From the NCBI RefSeq assembly GCF_026341855.1, contig NZ_JAPENW010000001.1:2657001-2721000 (forward strand): DNA of 64,000 bases, in the 5' to 3' direction. Shown here piece after piece: positions 42,812-51,444 of this stretch. The notes below the pieces were generated by a model. It saw nothing but the letters and a program-made list of their open reading frames with translations. It had not been told where the DNA came from and searched no databases. Each line of letters opens with the position of its first letter. The first letter of the stretch is position 1. The position numbers and the translations under genes were made by a program. The DNA comes from Streptomyces sp. NBC_00568. Lineage in GTDB: Bacteria > Actinomycetota > Actinomycetes > Streptomycetales > Streptomycetaceae.

Positions 42812-42844
42812 GAACCGTTGGCCTCATGTTAGCGATCCGTTGGC
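42812..42844 (-). promoter_or_regulatory. SARP-style direct repeats upstream of the SARP gene
   Basis: On the minus strand GCCAACGGATC (42844-42834), an 11-nt spacer GCTAACATGAG and GCCAACGGTTC (42822-42812) give 11-mers identical at 10 of 11 positions and spaced 22 bp start to start. SARP binding sites are heptamer direct repeats spaced by multiples of 11 bp, so this is a likely autoregulatory site about 105 nt before the start codon. Confidence 0.55.
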
Positions 42845-42946
42845 GGGGCCTGATGTGATCTATACATCGGATCTGGCCCGACGGTGCGCGCGTACTACGC
42901 GTAACTCGGGGGAGTGTCGCCGCCGTGGCCGGATCCGGGGACGTGA

Positions 42947-42981
42947 GAGGCCCCGTCGTCGAGGTGATCGACCGGGGCCTC
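42947..42981 (-). terminator. hairpin after the glycosyltransferase gene
   Basis: GAGGCCCCG pairs with CGGGGCCTC, with a further TCG/CGA after a one-base bulge, 57 nt beyond the stop on the minus strand. Confidence 0.6.
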
Positions 42982-43037
42982 CGTCCGTTCCAGGGTCTGC
43001 GAGCCGGGTTCCGCACCCGCCCGGCCCCAGGACCTGC

Positions 43038-43943
43038 CTAGATGACGGGCGGGCGCCCGAGCCGGGTGAGCCGCCACACCGTCCGCCACCTCATCGGGCG
43101 TCGCTCTCCACCGGACTGCTTCAGTCCTTCGGCGAATCCGCCGAACCAGGCCTTCAGCCCGCCGGCCGATCGCGTCCTCAGGAGCGTGAGCACGATCCAG
43201 ATCCCCAGGTGCACCGGTATCAGCGCCAGGGGCAGCCTGCGACGGGTGAGCCAGACCCGGTTACGGGCGGTCACGCGGTAGTAGATGGCATGCCGGGCGG
43301 GCGAGGTCTTGGGGTGCTGGAGGAGCAGTCCGGGCTCGTACAGGACGGTCCAGCCGGCGTCGATGGCCCGCCAGGCGAGGTCGGTCTCCTCGTGCGCGAA
43401 GAAGAACTCGGCGGGCCAGTCCCCGGTCTCGGCCAGCATCGGCATGGACAGCGCGTGGCCGCCCCCGAGGAAGCCGGTGACCGGACCTCCGCGCATCGGG
43501 TCCTTGGCCCCGACCCTCGGCACATGGCGGCGCTGCGTCTCACCGTGCTCGTCGGCGATGCGGAACCCGACGATGCCGAGCCGCGGCCGTGCGGCGTACA
43601 GGTCGCGCACCTTGCGCAGCACGTCGGCGTCGACGAGCAGCCCGTCGTCGTCGAGCTCGACGACGACGTCCACGTCCCCGAACTCACGGAGCCGGCTCAG
43701 CCCGACATTGCGGCCACCGGGGCAGCCGAGGTTGTCGTCCAGTTCGATGGCGGTCACCTCTCCCGGCAGGCCGAGGCGCTCGGCGAACTCGGGCAGGGGA
43801 CAGCCGTTGCCGACGATCACGATCCGGGTGGGCGCCACGTCCTGCTTGGCCACGGAGGTGAGCAGTGCGTCGACCTCGACGGGCCGGTTGCCCATGGTGA
43901 CCACGGCAACGGCGATCCGCGGCCCCTCCTCCGTCTGTGACAC
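43038..43943 (-). CDS. family 2 glycosyltransferase
   Basis: The 301-residue GT-A enzyme shows VAVVTMGNRPVEVDALLTSV, LDDNLGCPGGRNVGL, the metal-binding acidic cluster VVVELDDDGLLVD, the acceptor-loop GFLGGGHALSMPML and the catalytic-base region EETDLAWRA. A hydrophobic C-terminal segment (LIPVHLGIWIVLTLL) may anchor it to the membrane. GTG at 43943 (MSQTEEGPRI) has GGGG at good distance; GTG at 43952 is the alternative. Rhamnosyl- or galactosyl-type transfer to wall polymers is likely, donor unknown. Confidence 0.92.
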   Translation of the reverse strand: MSQTEEGPRIAVAVVTMGNRPVEVDALLTSVAKQDVAPTRIVIVGNGCPLPEFAERLGLPGEVTAIELDDNLGCPGGRNVGLSRLREFGDVDVVVELDDDGLLVDADVLRKVRDLYAARPRLGIVGFRIADEHGETQRRHVPRVGAKDPMRGGPVTGFLGGGHALSMPMLAETGDWPAEFFFAHEETDLAWRAIDAGWTVLYEPGLLLQHPKTSPARHAIYYRVTARNRVWLTRRRLPLALIPVHLGIWIVLTLLRTRSAGGLKAWFGGFAEGLKQSGGERRPMRWRTVWRLTRLGRPPVI

Positions 43944-44065
43944 GACACCCACCCCATCCCGGCCGACAACTGTGCCGCGATGCTAGTCGTTCACCGGGAC
44001 GACCCCTCACGTACGCCCTCACGTCCGCCGCGCGTACGTCCGGATCTACGCCCATACGTCCGCCG

Positions 44066-44491
44066 TCAGGAACGCCGGTTCTCCTTGCGCCGGACGAATT
44101 TCAGCCCCGACCAGTCCTCCCCCAGCGCCGCGACCTTCACGTCGACGACGCCGAGCGGCAGGAACAGGTCCCGCAGATCGTTCTCCGTGATGTCGCTGAC
44201 GTGCCCGGCCGCCCGGCGGGGCCAGGCGAGCCAGAGCATGGCCCCATCGGACAGGTCCCGGACCAACTCGGCCGCCCGCGCCGCCAGTTCCGCGCGCTCC
44301 CGGAAGAAGGCGACGGTGACGTCCGCCCCCTCCGGGCCGCCGTCCTCGACCTCGCAGTCCTCGGGCAGTCCGGGGATCTCCCAGTCCCGCGGCCCATGGG
44401 TCAGCCGTACCCGCTGCCCCGCCTTGATGCCGATCTTCCGGGCGAGCGGAGTACCCGAGTACCCGCCGCCCGCGGTGCTGGATCCCGTCAT
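44066..44491 (-). CDS. DUF3052 family protein
   Basis: The 141-residue protein begins MTGSSTAGGGYSGTPLARKI, then shows KAGQRVRLTHGPRDWEIPGL, FRERAELAARAAELVRDLSD and MLWLAWPRRA, which is the actinobacterial DUF3052 pattern, and ends VVDVKVAALGEDWSGLKFV. ATG at 44491 is the first conserved start; upstream in-frame starts run into unconserved sequence. Function unknown; it diverges from the APC permease gene. Confidence 0.87.
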   Translation of the reverse strand: MTGSSTAGGGYSGTPLARKIGIKAGQRVRLTHGPRDWEIPGLPEDCEVEDGGPEGADVTVAFFRERAELAARAAELVRDLSDGAMLWLAWPRRAAGHVSDITENDLRDLFLPLGVVDVKVAALGEDWSGLKFVRRKENRRS

Positions 44492-44700
44492 TCCCGCAGG
44501 ATGGCACCGTGCGGCCCGGTCAGCCCGCGTACGCGCCCCGGGCTCGATTACCGGTTGTCGGCGAGCGGGTTCATGCTGGTGAGAGCGGCCCGGCGCCCCG
44601 GACTTCCCCGGCGCTCCCGAGGATCCCCAGGTCTCCCGAGCCGGGAACAACGGGCGTCCCGTCCACCACCGGCGGGCGCCAGAAGGTTCCGGAGGGCGCC

Positions 44701-46263
44701 ATGAGCTCACCATCCGTCCCGCCGCCCGCACCACTGCCCCCACAGGGGCCGGGCACCACGGACAAGGGTCTCAAGGGCGGCGCCCTGGGCCTGTTCTCCA
44801 GCACGGTGATCGGGCTGGCGTCCACCGCTCCCGCCTACAGCCTCGCGGCGACCCTCGGCGTCATCGTCGGGATCGTGGGCTTCCAGTCACCCATCGTGAT
44901 CGTCCTCGCCTTCATCCCGATGTTCCTGATCGCCTACGGCTACAAGGAGCTCAACCGGGCCGACCCCGACTGCGGCACCACGTTCACGTGGGCGGCCCGC
45001 GCGTTCGGCCCCCGTACCGGATGGCTGGGCGGATGGGGCATCGTCGCGGCCGACATCATCGTGATGGCCAACCTGGCCCAGATCGCCGGCGCGTACGGCT
45101 TCCAGCTCGTGGGCGCGGACGGGCTGGCGGAGGACACGTTCTGGGTCACCGTGGTCGGCGTCCTGTGGATCGCCGTGATGACCCTGATCTGCTACATCGG
45201 CATCGAGCTCTCGGCCAGCCTGCAGAAGGTGCTGCTCACCATCGAGATCGTGGTGCTGTGCCTGCTGGCGGTCACCGCGCTGGTCAAGGTGTACGGCGGT
45301 ACGGCGCCGGACGTCTCGTCGGAGATCTCGTGGTCGTGGTTCAACCCCTTCGAGATCAACTCGTTCGACGACCTGACCAAGAGCATCCTCGCCGGAGTCT
45401 TCATCTACTGGGGCTGGGACACCGCCGTGTCCGTGAACGAGGAGACCGTCGACCGCGACCGCACCCCGGGCCGCGCCGCCGTCATCTCCACCGTCATCCT
45501 GCTGCTCGTCTACCTCATGGTCACCACGTCCGCGCAGGCGTTCGCCGGGGTGGGCGAGGACGGCATCGGCCTGGGCAATCCGGACAACTCCGGAGACGTC
45601 CTCTCCAGCCTCGGCGCCGAGGTCTTCGGCACGGGCGGCTGGGGCGAGGTCGCCACGAAGCTCCTGATCCTCATGGTCCTCACGTCGGCCGCGGCCTCCA
45701 CCCAGACGACCATCCTCCCCACGGCCCGCACGACCCTGTCGATGGCCTCCTTCAAGGCACTCCCCGGCCACTTCGCCCGCATCCACCCCCGCTTCCTCAC
45801 CCCGACCTGGTCCACCGTCGGCATGGGCCTGGCCTCGATCGCCTTCTACGTCATGCTGACCCAGGTGAGCGAAGACGTCCTGGCCGACTCCATCGGCTCG
45901 GTCGGCCTGATGATCGCCTTCTACTACGGCCTCACCGGCTTCGCCTGCGTCTGGTACTACCGCAAGGTCCTGACCCGCAGCCCACGCGACCTCTGGACAC
46001 GCGGGATCATGCCGGGCCTGGGCGGCGCCCTGCTCCTCTACTTCTTCCTCAACGCCTGCGTGGTGTACTCCGCCGCGGACTACGGCAGCACCTCGTGGAC
46101 CCTGCCCTTCCCGCCGCACTGGCAACTCGGCGGCGTCTTCGTCACCGGCGTCGGCGCGCTCCTCCTCGGCGCCGTCCTGATGCTCCTGTACGGCGCGTTC
46201 CGCCCGTCCTACTTCCGCAAGGAGACCATCCCGGTCTCGTCCCACCACCAGGACGGCCACTGA
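44701..46263 (+). CDS. APC-superfamily amino acid permease
   Basis: The 520-residue transporter has 12 hydrophobic helices. The APC helix-1 motif VIGLASTAPAYSLAATLG, the helix-3 region CGTTFTWAARAFGPRTGWLGG and the helix-6 segment IYWGWDTAVSVNEET are present, close to the Streptomyces group of broad-specificity uptake systems. ATG at 44701 follows CGGAGGG. The gene stands alone; substrate not readable. Confidence 0.92.
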   Translation: MSSPSVPPPAPLPPQGPGTTDKGLKGGALGLFSSTVIGLASTAPAYSLAATLGVIVGIVGFQSPIVIVLAFIPMFLIAYGYKELNRADPDCGTTFTWAARAFGPRTGWLGGWGIVAADIIVMANLAQIAGAYGFQLVGADGLAEDTFWVTVVGVLWIAVMTLICYIGIELSASLQKVLLTIEIVVLCLLAVTALVKVYGGTAPDVSSEISWSWFNPFEINSFDDLTKSILAGVFIYWGWDTAVSVNEETVDRDRTPGRAAVISTVILLLVYLMVTTSAQAFAGVGEDGIGLGNPDNSGDVLSSLGAEVFGTGGWGEVATKLLILMVLTSAAASTQTTILPTARTTLSMASFKALPGHFARIHPRFLTPTWSTVGMGLASIAFYVMLTQVSEDVLADSIGSVGLMIAFYYGLTGFACVWYYRKVLTRSPRDLWTRGIMPGLGGALLLYFFLNACVVYSAADYGSTSWTLPFPPHWQLGGVFVTGVGALLLGAVLMLLYGAFRPSYFRKETIPVSSHHQDGH

Positions 46264-46488
46264 CCGACCCGGAAGCCGGCCGCCCCTGTCCGGGGGCAGG
46301 CCTGTGCGCGACGGTGCTCGCCCATGCACCGCTCAGGGTGACGGCGGTGACCTGCGAGCGGCACTCGCCGGCCCGGTCGGTGAACGCTCGACGGCCCGGT
46401 CGGTGACGGACACGAGGAAGGCGGCCACCCCGCTGCCGGTCCGTCCCCGGCCGAAGCCGGAGGCGGACCAGGCGGAGCGGCTGCGTCG

Positions 46489-47448
46489 TCAGCGGGCGCT
46501 CGTGGTGCGGATGCCGGTGACGTCGCCGAACACCGGCTCCAGCCCCACGACGAGGTTGGTCCTCACCGTCGGCGACTCCCCGCCGCCGAAGGTCAGGGTG
46601 ACGACGACCTCGAGGCCGTTTCCGCCCTCGCTCACCGTCCAGTCCACCGGGACGTTCTGGGCACGCAGGACACCGTCCACGTTGTTCTTCTTCTCCCAGG
46701 CCTCCAGCCGCTTGGCGAAGGCGGGCGTCAGGTAGTGCGCTCGCAGCGCCCTGGCCAGCGCGGCGTCCGGGCCCGCGGGGGCGTCCTTCGCGTCGACGTA
46801 CGCCCCGTAGAAGTCGGCGACCTGGGTCACCGAGTCACCGGTCCTGCCACTGACCGACCGCACCGCGGCGGACGCCTTCGCGGATGTCTTCGCGGATGTC
46901 TTCGCGGATGTCGCCGCGGGGGCGATGCTCGTGGTGCGGATGTCGGTGATGTGGCCGGTCGGCTCCTGCTTCACGACGAACCTGGTCGTCGTCGTCGGCG
47001 ACTCCCCACCGCCGAAGGTCAGGGTGACGACGACCTCGAGGCCGTTTCCGCCCTCGCTCACCGTCCACTGCACCGGGACGTTCTGGGCACGCAGGACACC
47101 GTCCACCTGGTTCTTCTTCTCCCAGGCCTCCAGCCGCTTGGCGAAGGCGGGCGCCAGGTAGTGCGCGCGCAGCGCCTTGGCCAGTGCGGTGTCCGGGCCC
47201 GCGGCGTCGTCCTTCGCGTCGATGTACGCCCCGTAGAAGTCGGCGACCTGGGTCACCACGTCACCGTTGAAGCCACTGACCGATCGCAGCGCGGTGGACG
47301 CCTTCGCGGATGCCTTGGTGGGGGCGGGGACGGCGGCGGCCTGTGCCGCCACCTGCGTCGACACACCGAGTCCGAGGGCCAGGACGAGGCCGGCGGCGAC
47401 GGCCACGCGGCGGCCCGGACGACGGCGTGCGGGGGTGTTCCTGTTCAT
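46489..47448 (-). CDS. secreted protein with two near-identical DUF3828-like domains
   Basis: The 319-residue protein has a twin-arginine-like basic start (RRRPGRR) and a signal peptide hydrophobic core (VAVAAGLVLALGLGVSTQ). Two repeats follow, residues ~54-174 and ~196-317, separated by an SAKTSAKTSAKAS linker. Both carry VTQVADFYGAYxDAKD, LRAHYLxPAFAKRLEAWEKK, VDGVLRAQNVPVxWTVSEGG and LEVVVTLTFGGGESPT. The DNA copies are offset by 426 bp with few differences. The FYxxY...AQN...WTV pattern recalls DUF3828/YbjP-type domains. Start ATG at 47448 follows AAGGAAG. Function unknown. Confidence 0.85.
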   Translation of the reverse strand: MNRNTPARRRPGRRVAVAAGLVLALGLGVSTQVAAQAAAVPAPTKASAKASTALRSVSGFNGDVVTQVADFYGAYIDAKDDAAGPDTALAKALRAHYLAPAFAKRLEAWEKKNQVDGVLRAQNVPVQWTVSEGGNGLEVVVTLTFGGGESPTTTTRFVVKQEPTGHITDIRTTSIAPAATSAKTSAKTSAKASAAVRSVSGRTGDSVTQVADFYGAYVDAKDAPAGPDAALARALRAHYLTPAFAKRLEAWEKKNNVDGVLRAQNVPVDWTVSEGGNGLEVVVTLTFGGGESPTVRTNLVVGLEPVFGDVTGIRTTSAR

Positions 47449-47983
47449 GTTGTGGCTTCCTTTTCTGATCCGGACGCGGGTGTTCTCTGCGTCGTGGGAC
47501 GGCGGGTGGTGCGAGTTGCCGAACGCCGTCCCGGGCACAGAGGTGTCCCGGTGCACAGGCGCAGGGTGGTTGTCGTCGTACTGCCGGCCGGGCGGTCGTG
47601 CCGCCTCGGCCGGTGCGACATCCACAGATTCCAGGACGCCGGGGACCCCCCACAACAGCTGCCGCCATACCCGGGACAGTGGAACCATCCCACCCCTGTT
47701 GACCTGCGGAAACAGGCAGACCCTGGGATGCCGAACCGGGATGCCGTACCGGGATGCCGTACCGGGACGCGGAGACGACTCGCGCCGCTTCGGCCGACCA
47801 TCGGGCGCGGCCGACGTCGCGCCTAGCGTGACCGTTGGAAGGACTGGAAGGACCGGGCGGACAGCTCGCCGATTTCGCCGTTCATGCGGACCTGCCCCTG
47901 GGCCCGCGAGTGAGACCGGAACGGAGACTGAGGACCGCCGCGCGACCCGCGCCCGGCCTCTCCACCGCGTCCGACAAAAGCAA
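47449..47983. other. gene-free spacer between the duplicated secreted gene and tRNA-Thr
   Basis: No credible coding sequence. Between about 47720 and 47770 the 13-bp unit GGGATGCCGTACC occurs three times in tandem with one variant. The left part is expected to hold the promoter of the secreted gene. Right of 47830 it is low in palindromes until the tRNA terminator. Confidence 0.55.
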
Positions 47984-48018
47984 AAGCCCCAGGTCACGGC
48001 GAGTGAGTCCTGAGGCTT
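47984..48018 (-). terminator. tRNA-Thr terminator
   Basis: On the minus strand AAGCCTCAGG and CCTGGGGCTT form a 10-bp stem with one G-U pair, followed by TTGCTTTTG. Confidence 0.6.
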
Positions 48019-48024
48019 CCACAG

Positions 48025-48098
48025 AGCCGCCTTCGGGATTCGAACCCGAGACCTACGCATTACGAGTGCGTTGCTCTGGCCATCTGAGCTAAGGCGGC
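48025..48098 (-). tRNA. tRNA-Thr (anticodon CGU)
   Basis: The minus strand folds as a 74-nt cloverleaf: acceptor GCCGCCT/AGGCGGC with U discriminator, D arm GCTC/GAGC, anticodon arm ACGCA-CTCGTAA-TGCGT and T arm TCGGG-TTCGAAT-CCCGA. The anticodon CGT reads ACG codons. CCA is not encoded. It lies alone, a typical integration target for mobile elements, but no repeat of its 3' half was seen in the window. Confidence 0.96.
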
Positions 48099-48206
48099 GC
48101 GCTGCCCACACCTATGGTGCGATCAGCAACGTCGGTAAGTCTACACAGTTTCCGAGGGTGCTCCGTACACGCCTCGGGGCGTGCGCTCCAGGGGTGCGCG
48201 GCAGGG

Positions 48207-49784
48207 CTATGAGCAGCGCTTTCCCTTCTGCGGAGGGGTGCCCTGGAGGAGGTATCGGTTGATCGTGGAGTCGATGCAGGAGCTGCCGCGGCCGTAGGCG
48301 GTGTGGCCGTCCCCGACGTAGGTGAGGAGGGTCCCGGAGGAGAGCTGGGAGGCGAGGGACTGGGCCCACGGGTACGGGGTCGCCGGGTCGCGGGTCGTAC
48401 CGACGACAAGGATCGGCGCCGCGCCCTTCGCCTCGATGCGGTGGGGTTCGCCGGTGTTCTTCACGGGCCAGTACGCGCAATTCAGGGAAGCCCAGGCGAG
48501 GCCCTCACCGAAGACGGGGGACGCCTTCTCGAACGCGGGCAGCGACTCCCGCACCTGGTCCGGGCCGGAGAACGCGGCCGGCAGGTCGAGGCAGTTCACG
48601 GCGGCGTTGGCGGACATCAGGTTCGCGTACTGGCCGTCGGCGTCCCGCTCGTAGTAGCTGTCGGAGAGGGCGAGCAGCCCCGCGCCGTCGTTCTGCTTCA
48701 TCGCGGAGGTGAGCGCGTCCCGCAGCTGCGGCCACGCCGTCTCGTCGTACATCGCCGCGATCACCCCGGTCGTCGCGAGCGCCTCTCCGAGCTTGCGGCC
48801 GTCCGCGTCACCCGCCGGGATGGGCGTCTTGTCCAGCTGCTGGAAGAACGCCTTCAGGTTCCTGCCCACCTGGTCCGGGCTCGTCCCCGCGTCGCCCAGC
48901 GGGCAGTCGCTGTGCCGTACGCAGTCCTTCGCGAAGGACTGGAACGCCGTCTCGAACCCCGCCGTCTGCTCCTCGTTCAGCTTGCGCGCGGTCAGGGACG
49001 GGTCCAGCGCGCCGTCCAGCACCAGCCGGCCCGCCCGGTCCGGATAGAGGCCCGCGTACGTCGCCCCCAGGAACGTCCCGTACGACGCCCCCACGTAGTT
49101 CAGCTCCTTGTCCCCCAGCACGGCCCGCAGAATGTCCATGTCGCGGGCGGCCTCGACGGTGGAGACATGCCGGAGCAGCTCGGGCGAGCGCGCGCCGCAG
49201 CCCTCGGCGAACTTCTTGAACGCCCCGACGAGCTGATCCGTCTCCCGGCCGTCGTCCGGCGTGGTGTCCGTCTGCGTGTACGCGTCCATCTCACGGCCCG
49301 TGAGGCACTCGACCGGCTCGCTGCGGGCCACCCCGCGCGGGTCGACCGCGACCATGTCGTAGCGGGCCCGGACCTCCGCCGGGTATCCGATCCCGGCGTA
49401 CGCCTGGAGGTAGCCGATCGCCGAACCGCCCGGCCCGCCCGGGTTGACAAGCAGCGAACCGAGCGGCTTGCCCGGTCCCGTGGCCTTCTTGCGGGAGACC
49501 GCCAGCCTGACGTCTCCCGCGCCCGGCTTCGCGTAGTCGAGCGGCGCCTTCATCGTGGCGCACTCGAAGCCGGGGACACCGCAACTGCGCCAGTTCAGCT
49601 TCTGCTCGTAATACGGCGAGAGCGCCGTCGGCGTGGCCCGCGGCAGCGCGGTGAGCACGGCACTTGTCGACGCGGCCGTCGTCGTGGAACTCCCCGAGGA
49701 GCAGGCGGAGATGAGCAGCGCCGCGGAGGCCAGCAGTACGCCGCTCCTGCGGAGGGGTCGGGACGGCCGGGAATTGCGCCTCAT
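48207..49784 (-). CDS. secreted alpha/beta-hydrolase, SlpD/E-Tap-type tripeptidyl aminopeptidase lipoprotein
   Basis: The 525-residue protein has a lipoprotein signal ending LLISAC (Cys near residue 28), a Ser/Thr linker and an alpha/beta-hydrolase domain. LLVNPGGPGGSAIGYL forms the oxyanion region, VAVDPRGVARSEPVEC follows, and the nucleophile lies in YVGASYGTFLGATYA. The C-terminal Tap-like domain has VVGTTRDPATPYPWA (Asp) and YVGDGHTAYGRGS (His). It acts at the outer membrane face on short peptides. The start ATG at 49784 is preferred; ATGs at 49790 and 49865 are alternatives. Confidence 0.92.
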   Translation of the reverse strand: MRRNSRPSRPLRRSGVLLASAALLISACSSGSSTTTAASTSAVLTALPRATPTALSPYYEQKLNWRSCGVPGFECATMKAPLDYAKPGAGDVRLAVSRKKATGPGKPLGSLLVNPGGPGGSAIGYLQAYAGIGYPAEVRARYDMVAVDPRGVARSEPVECLTGREMDAYTQTDTTPDDGRETDQLVGAFKKFAEGCGARSPELLRHVSTVEAARDMDILRAVLGDKELNYVGASYGTFLGATYAGLYPDRAGRLVLDGALDPSLTARKLNEEQTAGFETAFQSFAKDCVRHSDCPLGDAGTSPDQVGRNLKAFFQQLDKTPIPAGDADGRKLGEALATTGVIAAMYDETAWPQLRDALTSAMKQNDGAGLLALSDSYYERDADGQYANLMSANAAVNCLDLPAAFSGPDQVRESLPAFEKASPVFGEGLAWASLNCAYWPVKNTGEPHRIEAKGAAPILVVGTTRDPATPYPWAQSLASQLSSGTLLTYVGDGHTAYGRGSSCIDSTINRYLLQGTPPQKGKRCS

Positions 49785-49941
49785 GTGCATCTCGCGAGCG
49801 TAACCTTGCGCGATCAATTGATCACCTTCAGTCGCCGAAGCGGCCCGTACGAGTGACTCGGTCAACCAGCCGCCGGAAGCGTCGCCTCCTGGCGGGACGG
49901 CCCGGCCCGGTGAACGGCCTGCCGGAGCGCGCTCACGGGGA

Positions 49942-51147
49942 TCAGCCCGCTCTCAGCGCCATGGTCATCGCCTCCACCGCGAGCAGCGGTGCGACGTTGC
50001 GGTCGAGTGCTTCCCGGCACGCGGCGATCGCGTCGATCCGGCGCAAGGTCGACTCCGGCGAACTGCCGCGGGCCAGCCGCTCCAGCGTGTCCCCCGCCTC
50101 CGCGTTGGCGATGGCCAGGCGGGAGCCGAACTGGACGGCGAGTACGTCGCGGTAGAAGCCGGTGAGGTCGATCAGGGCCAGATCGAGGCTGTCGCGCTGC
50201 GTACGCGTTCTTCGGCGCTTCTGCCGGTCCTCGAGCTCCTTCATGACGCCCGCCGTGCCACGCGGCATCCGGCCGCCCTGAGCGGCGCCGAGCGCCGTCT
50301 TCAGGTCCTCGGTCTCCTTGACGTCGACTTCCTCGGCGAGCGTCTTCGCGTCGTCCGAAGCCGTGTCGATCAGTTCCTGCGCCGCCTTGAGGCAGCCACC
50401 GACGTCGTCGATCCGCAGCGGGAGCTTGAGGACGGCGGCGCGCCGCTGACGGGCGCTCGGGTCCGTGGCGAGGCGGCGGGCCCGCCCGATGTGGCCCTGC
50501 GTCGCGCGCGCGACGGCCGCGGCGACGTCGGGCTCGATGCCGTCACGGCGTACGAGGATGTCGGCGACCGCTTCCACCGGCGGCGTGCGCAGTGTGAGAA
50601 GCCGGCAACGGGATCGGATGGTGGGCAGGACGTCCTCGATGGACGGCGCGCAGAGGAGCCAGACCGTGCGGGGAGCGGGCTCTTCGACGGCCTTCAGCAG
50701 GACGTTGCCCGCGCCCTCCGTGAGACGGTCCGCGTCCTCCAGGACGATGACCTGCCAGCGGCCGACGGCCGGGGACAGCTGCGCGCGGCGGACCAGGTCG
50801 CGGGTCTCCTTGACGCCGATGGAGAGCAGGTCGGTGCGGACGACCTCCACATCGGCATGGGTGCCGACCAGGCTCGTATGACAGCCGTCGCAGAACCCGC
50901 AGCCGGGAATGCCGCCGAGCGCGCGGTCGGGGCTCACGCACTGCAGCGCGGCCGCGAACGCGCGCGCCGCCGTGGAACGGCCCGAGCCGGGCGGCCCCGT
51001 GAACAGCCAGGCGTGCGTCATCTTGGACGCCTCGGGGGGCGGGGCGCTCTCGGCGACGGCCGTGACCAGGGCGTCGGCGTCCCGGGCAGCGGCGGCGAGC
51101 TGCTCGCTCACCTTCTCCTGGCCCACCAGGTCGTCCCACACAGGCAT
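49942..51147 (-). CDS. holB: DNA polymerase III delta' subunit
   Basis: Clamp-loader subunit, 401 residues. It shows MPVWDDLVGQEKVSEQLAAA, a P-loop with Arg in place of Lys (GPPGSGRST, residues 51-59) as expected for the non-hydrolysing subunit, and a zinc-module CGFCDGCHTSLVGTHADV. SRC-like PTIRSRCRLLTLR and the sensor region HIGRARRLATD follow. ATG at 51147 (GGAG upstream) is the conserved start; the long upstream open frame is repeat DNA. It lies downstream of tmk, the usual order. Confidence 0.95.
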   Translation of the reverse strand: MPVWDDLVGQEKVSEQLAAAARDADALVTAVAESAPPPEASKMTHAWLFTGPPGSGRSTAARAFAAALQCVSPDRALGGIPGCGFCDGCHTSLVGTHADVEVVRTDLLSIGVKETRDLVRRAQLSPAVGRWQVIVLEDADRLTEGAGNVLLKAVEEPAPRTVWLLCAPSIEDVLPTIRSRCRLLTLRTPPVEAVADILVRRDGIEPDVAAAVARATQGHIGRARRLATDPSARQRRAAVLKLPLRIDDVGGCLKAAQELIDTASDDAKTLAEEVDVKETEDLKTALGAAQGGRMPRGTAGVMKELEDRQKRRRTRTQRDSLDLALIDLTGFYRDVLAVQFGSRLAIANAEAGDTLERLARGSSPESTLRRIDAIAACREALDRNVAPLLAVEAMTMALRAG

Positions 51148-51296
51148 GGGCTCCGCCCTTCCGTCGCACTTTGTCTTGCGTCGTCCATTGTGCGGGTCGC
51201 CACTGACAATGGCCGCCACTGACGATCGGGCCCATCGGGCCACGGCGAGAGCCGCCCGCGGCAGCCCCGTGACCGACCGGCGACCAGGGACTCGGT

Positions 51297-51326
51297 GACT
51301 GGTGCGGGTATGTGCCCGCACCAGTC
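51297..51326 (-). terminator. 12-bp perfect hairpin between tmk and holB
   Basis: GACTGGTGCGGG pairs with CCCGCACCAGTC around TATGTG, about 120 nt after the tmk stop (minus strand). Confidence 0.55.
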
Positions 51327-51401
51327 CCCGAGTCCGGGTACGTGCCCGCATTGATCCCCGGTCCCGGGAACGTGCCCGCACGGATCCCCGGTCCCGTGTC
51401 C
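51312..51401. repeat. three 30-bp tandem repeats in the tmk-holB spacer
   Basis: Units start at 51312, 51342 and 51372 with GTGCCCGCA and continue nATCCCCGGTCCCG. A partial fourth follows. The first unit shares bases with the hairpin at 51297-51326. Confidence 0.7.
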
Positions 51402-51444
51402 GGGCCCGCAGAAGCCTCGTACGCCCCGCGACGCCCGGCGCGCC

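Larger units (their letters stand above)
42707..43037. other. 331-nt control region of the SARP gene
   Basis: Holds the 22-bp-spaced direct repeats (42812-42844), the 13-nt palindrome CGCGTACTACGCG (42889-42901), and the terminator hairpin of the glycosyltransferase gene (42947-42981). The 42790-42870 stretch is comparatively A+T-rich and is the likely promoter. Confidence 0.6.

Noticed and set aside
46264..46488. Possible short gene after the APC permease (frame giving RSVTDTRKAATPLPVRPRP)
   Set aside because: No ribosome-binding site, and it runs antisense into the duplicated secreted gene. It could be decayed coding DNA but nothing supports a call.
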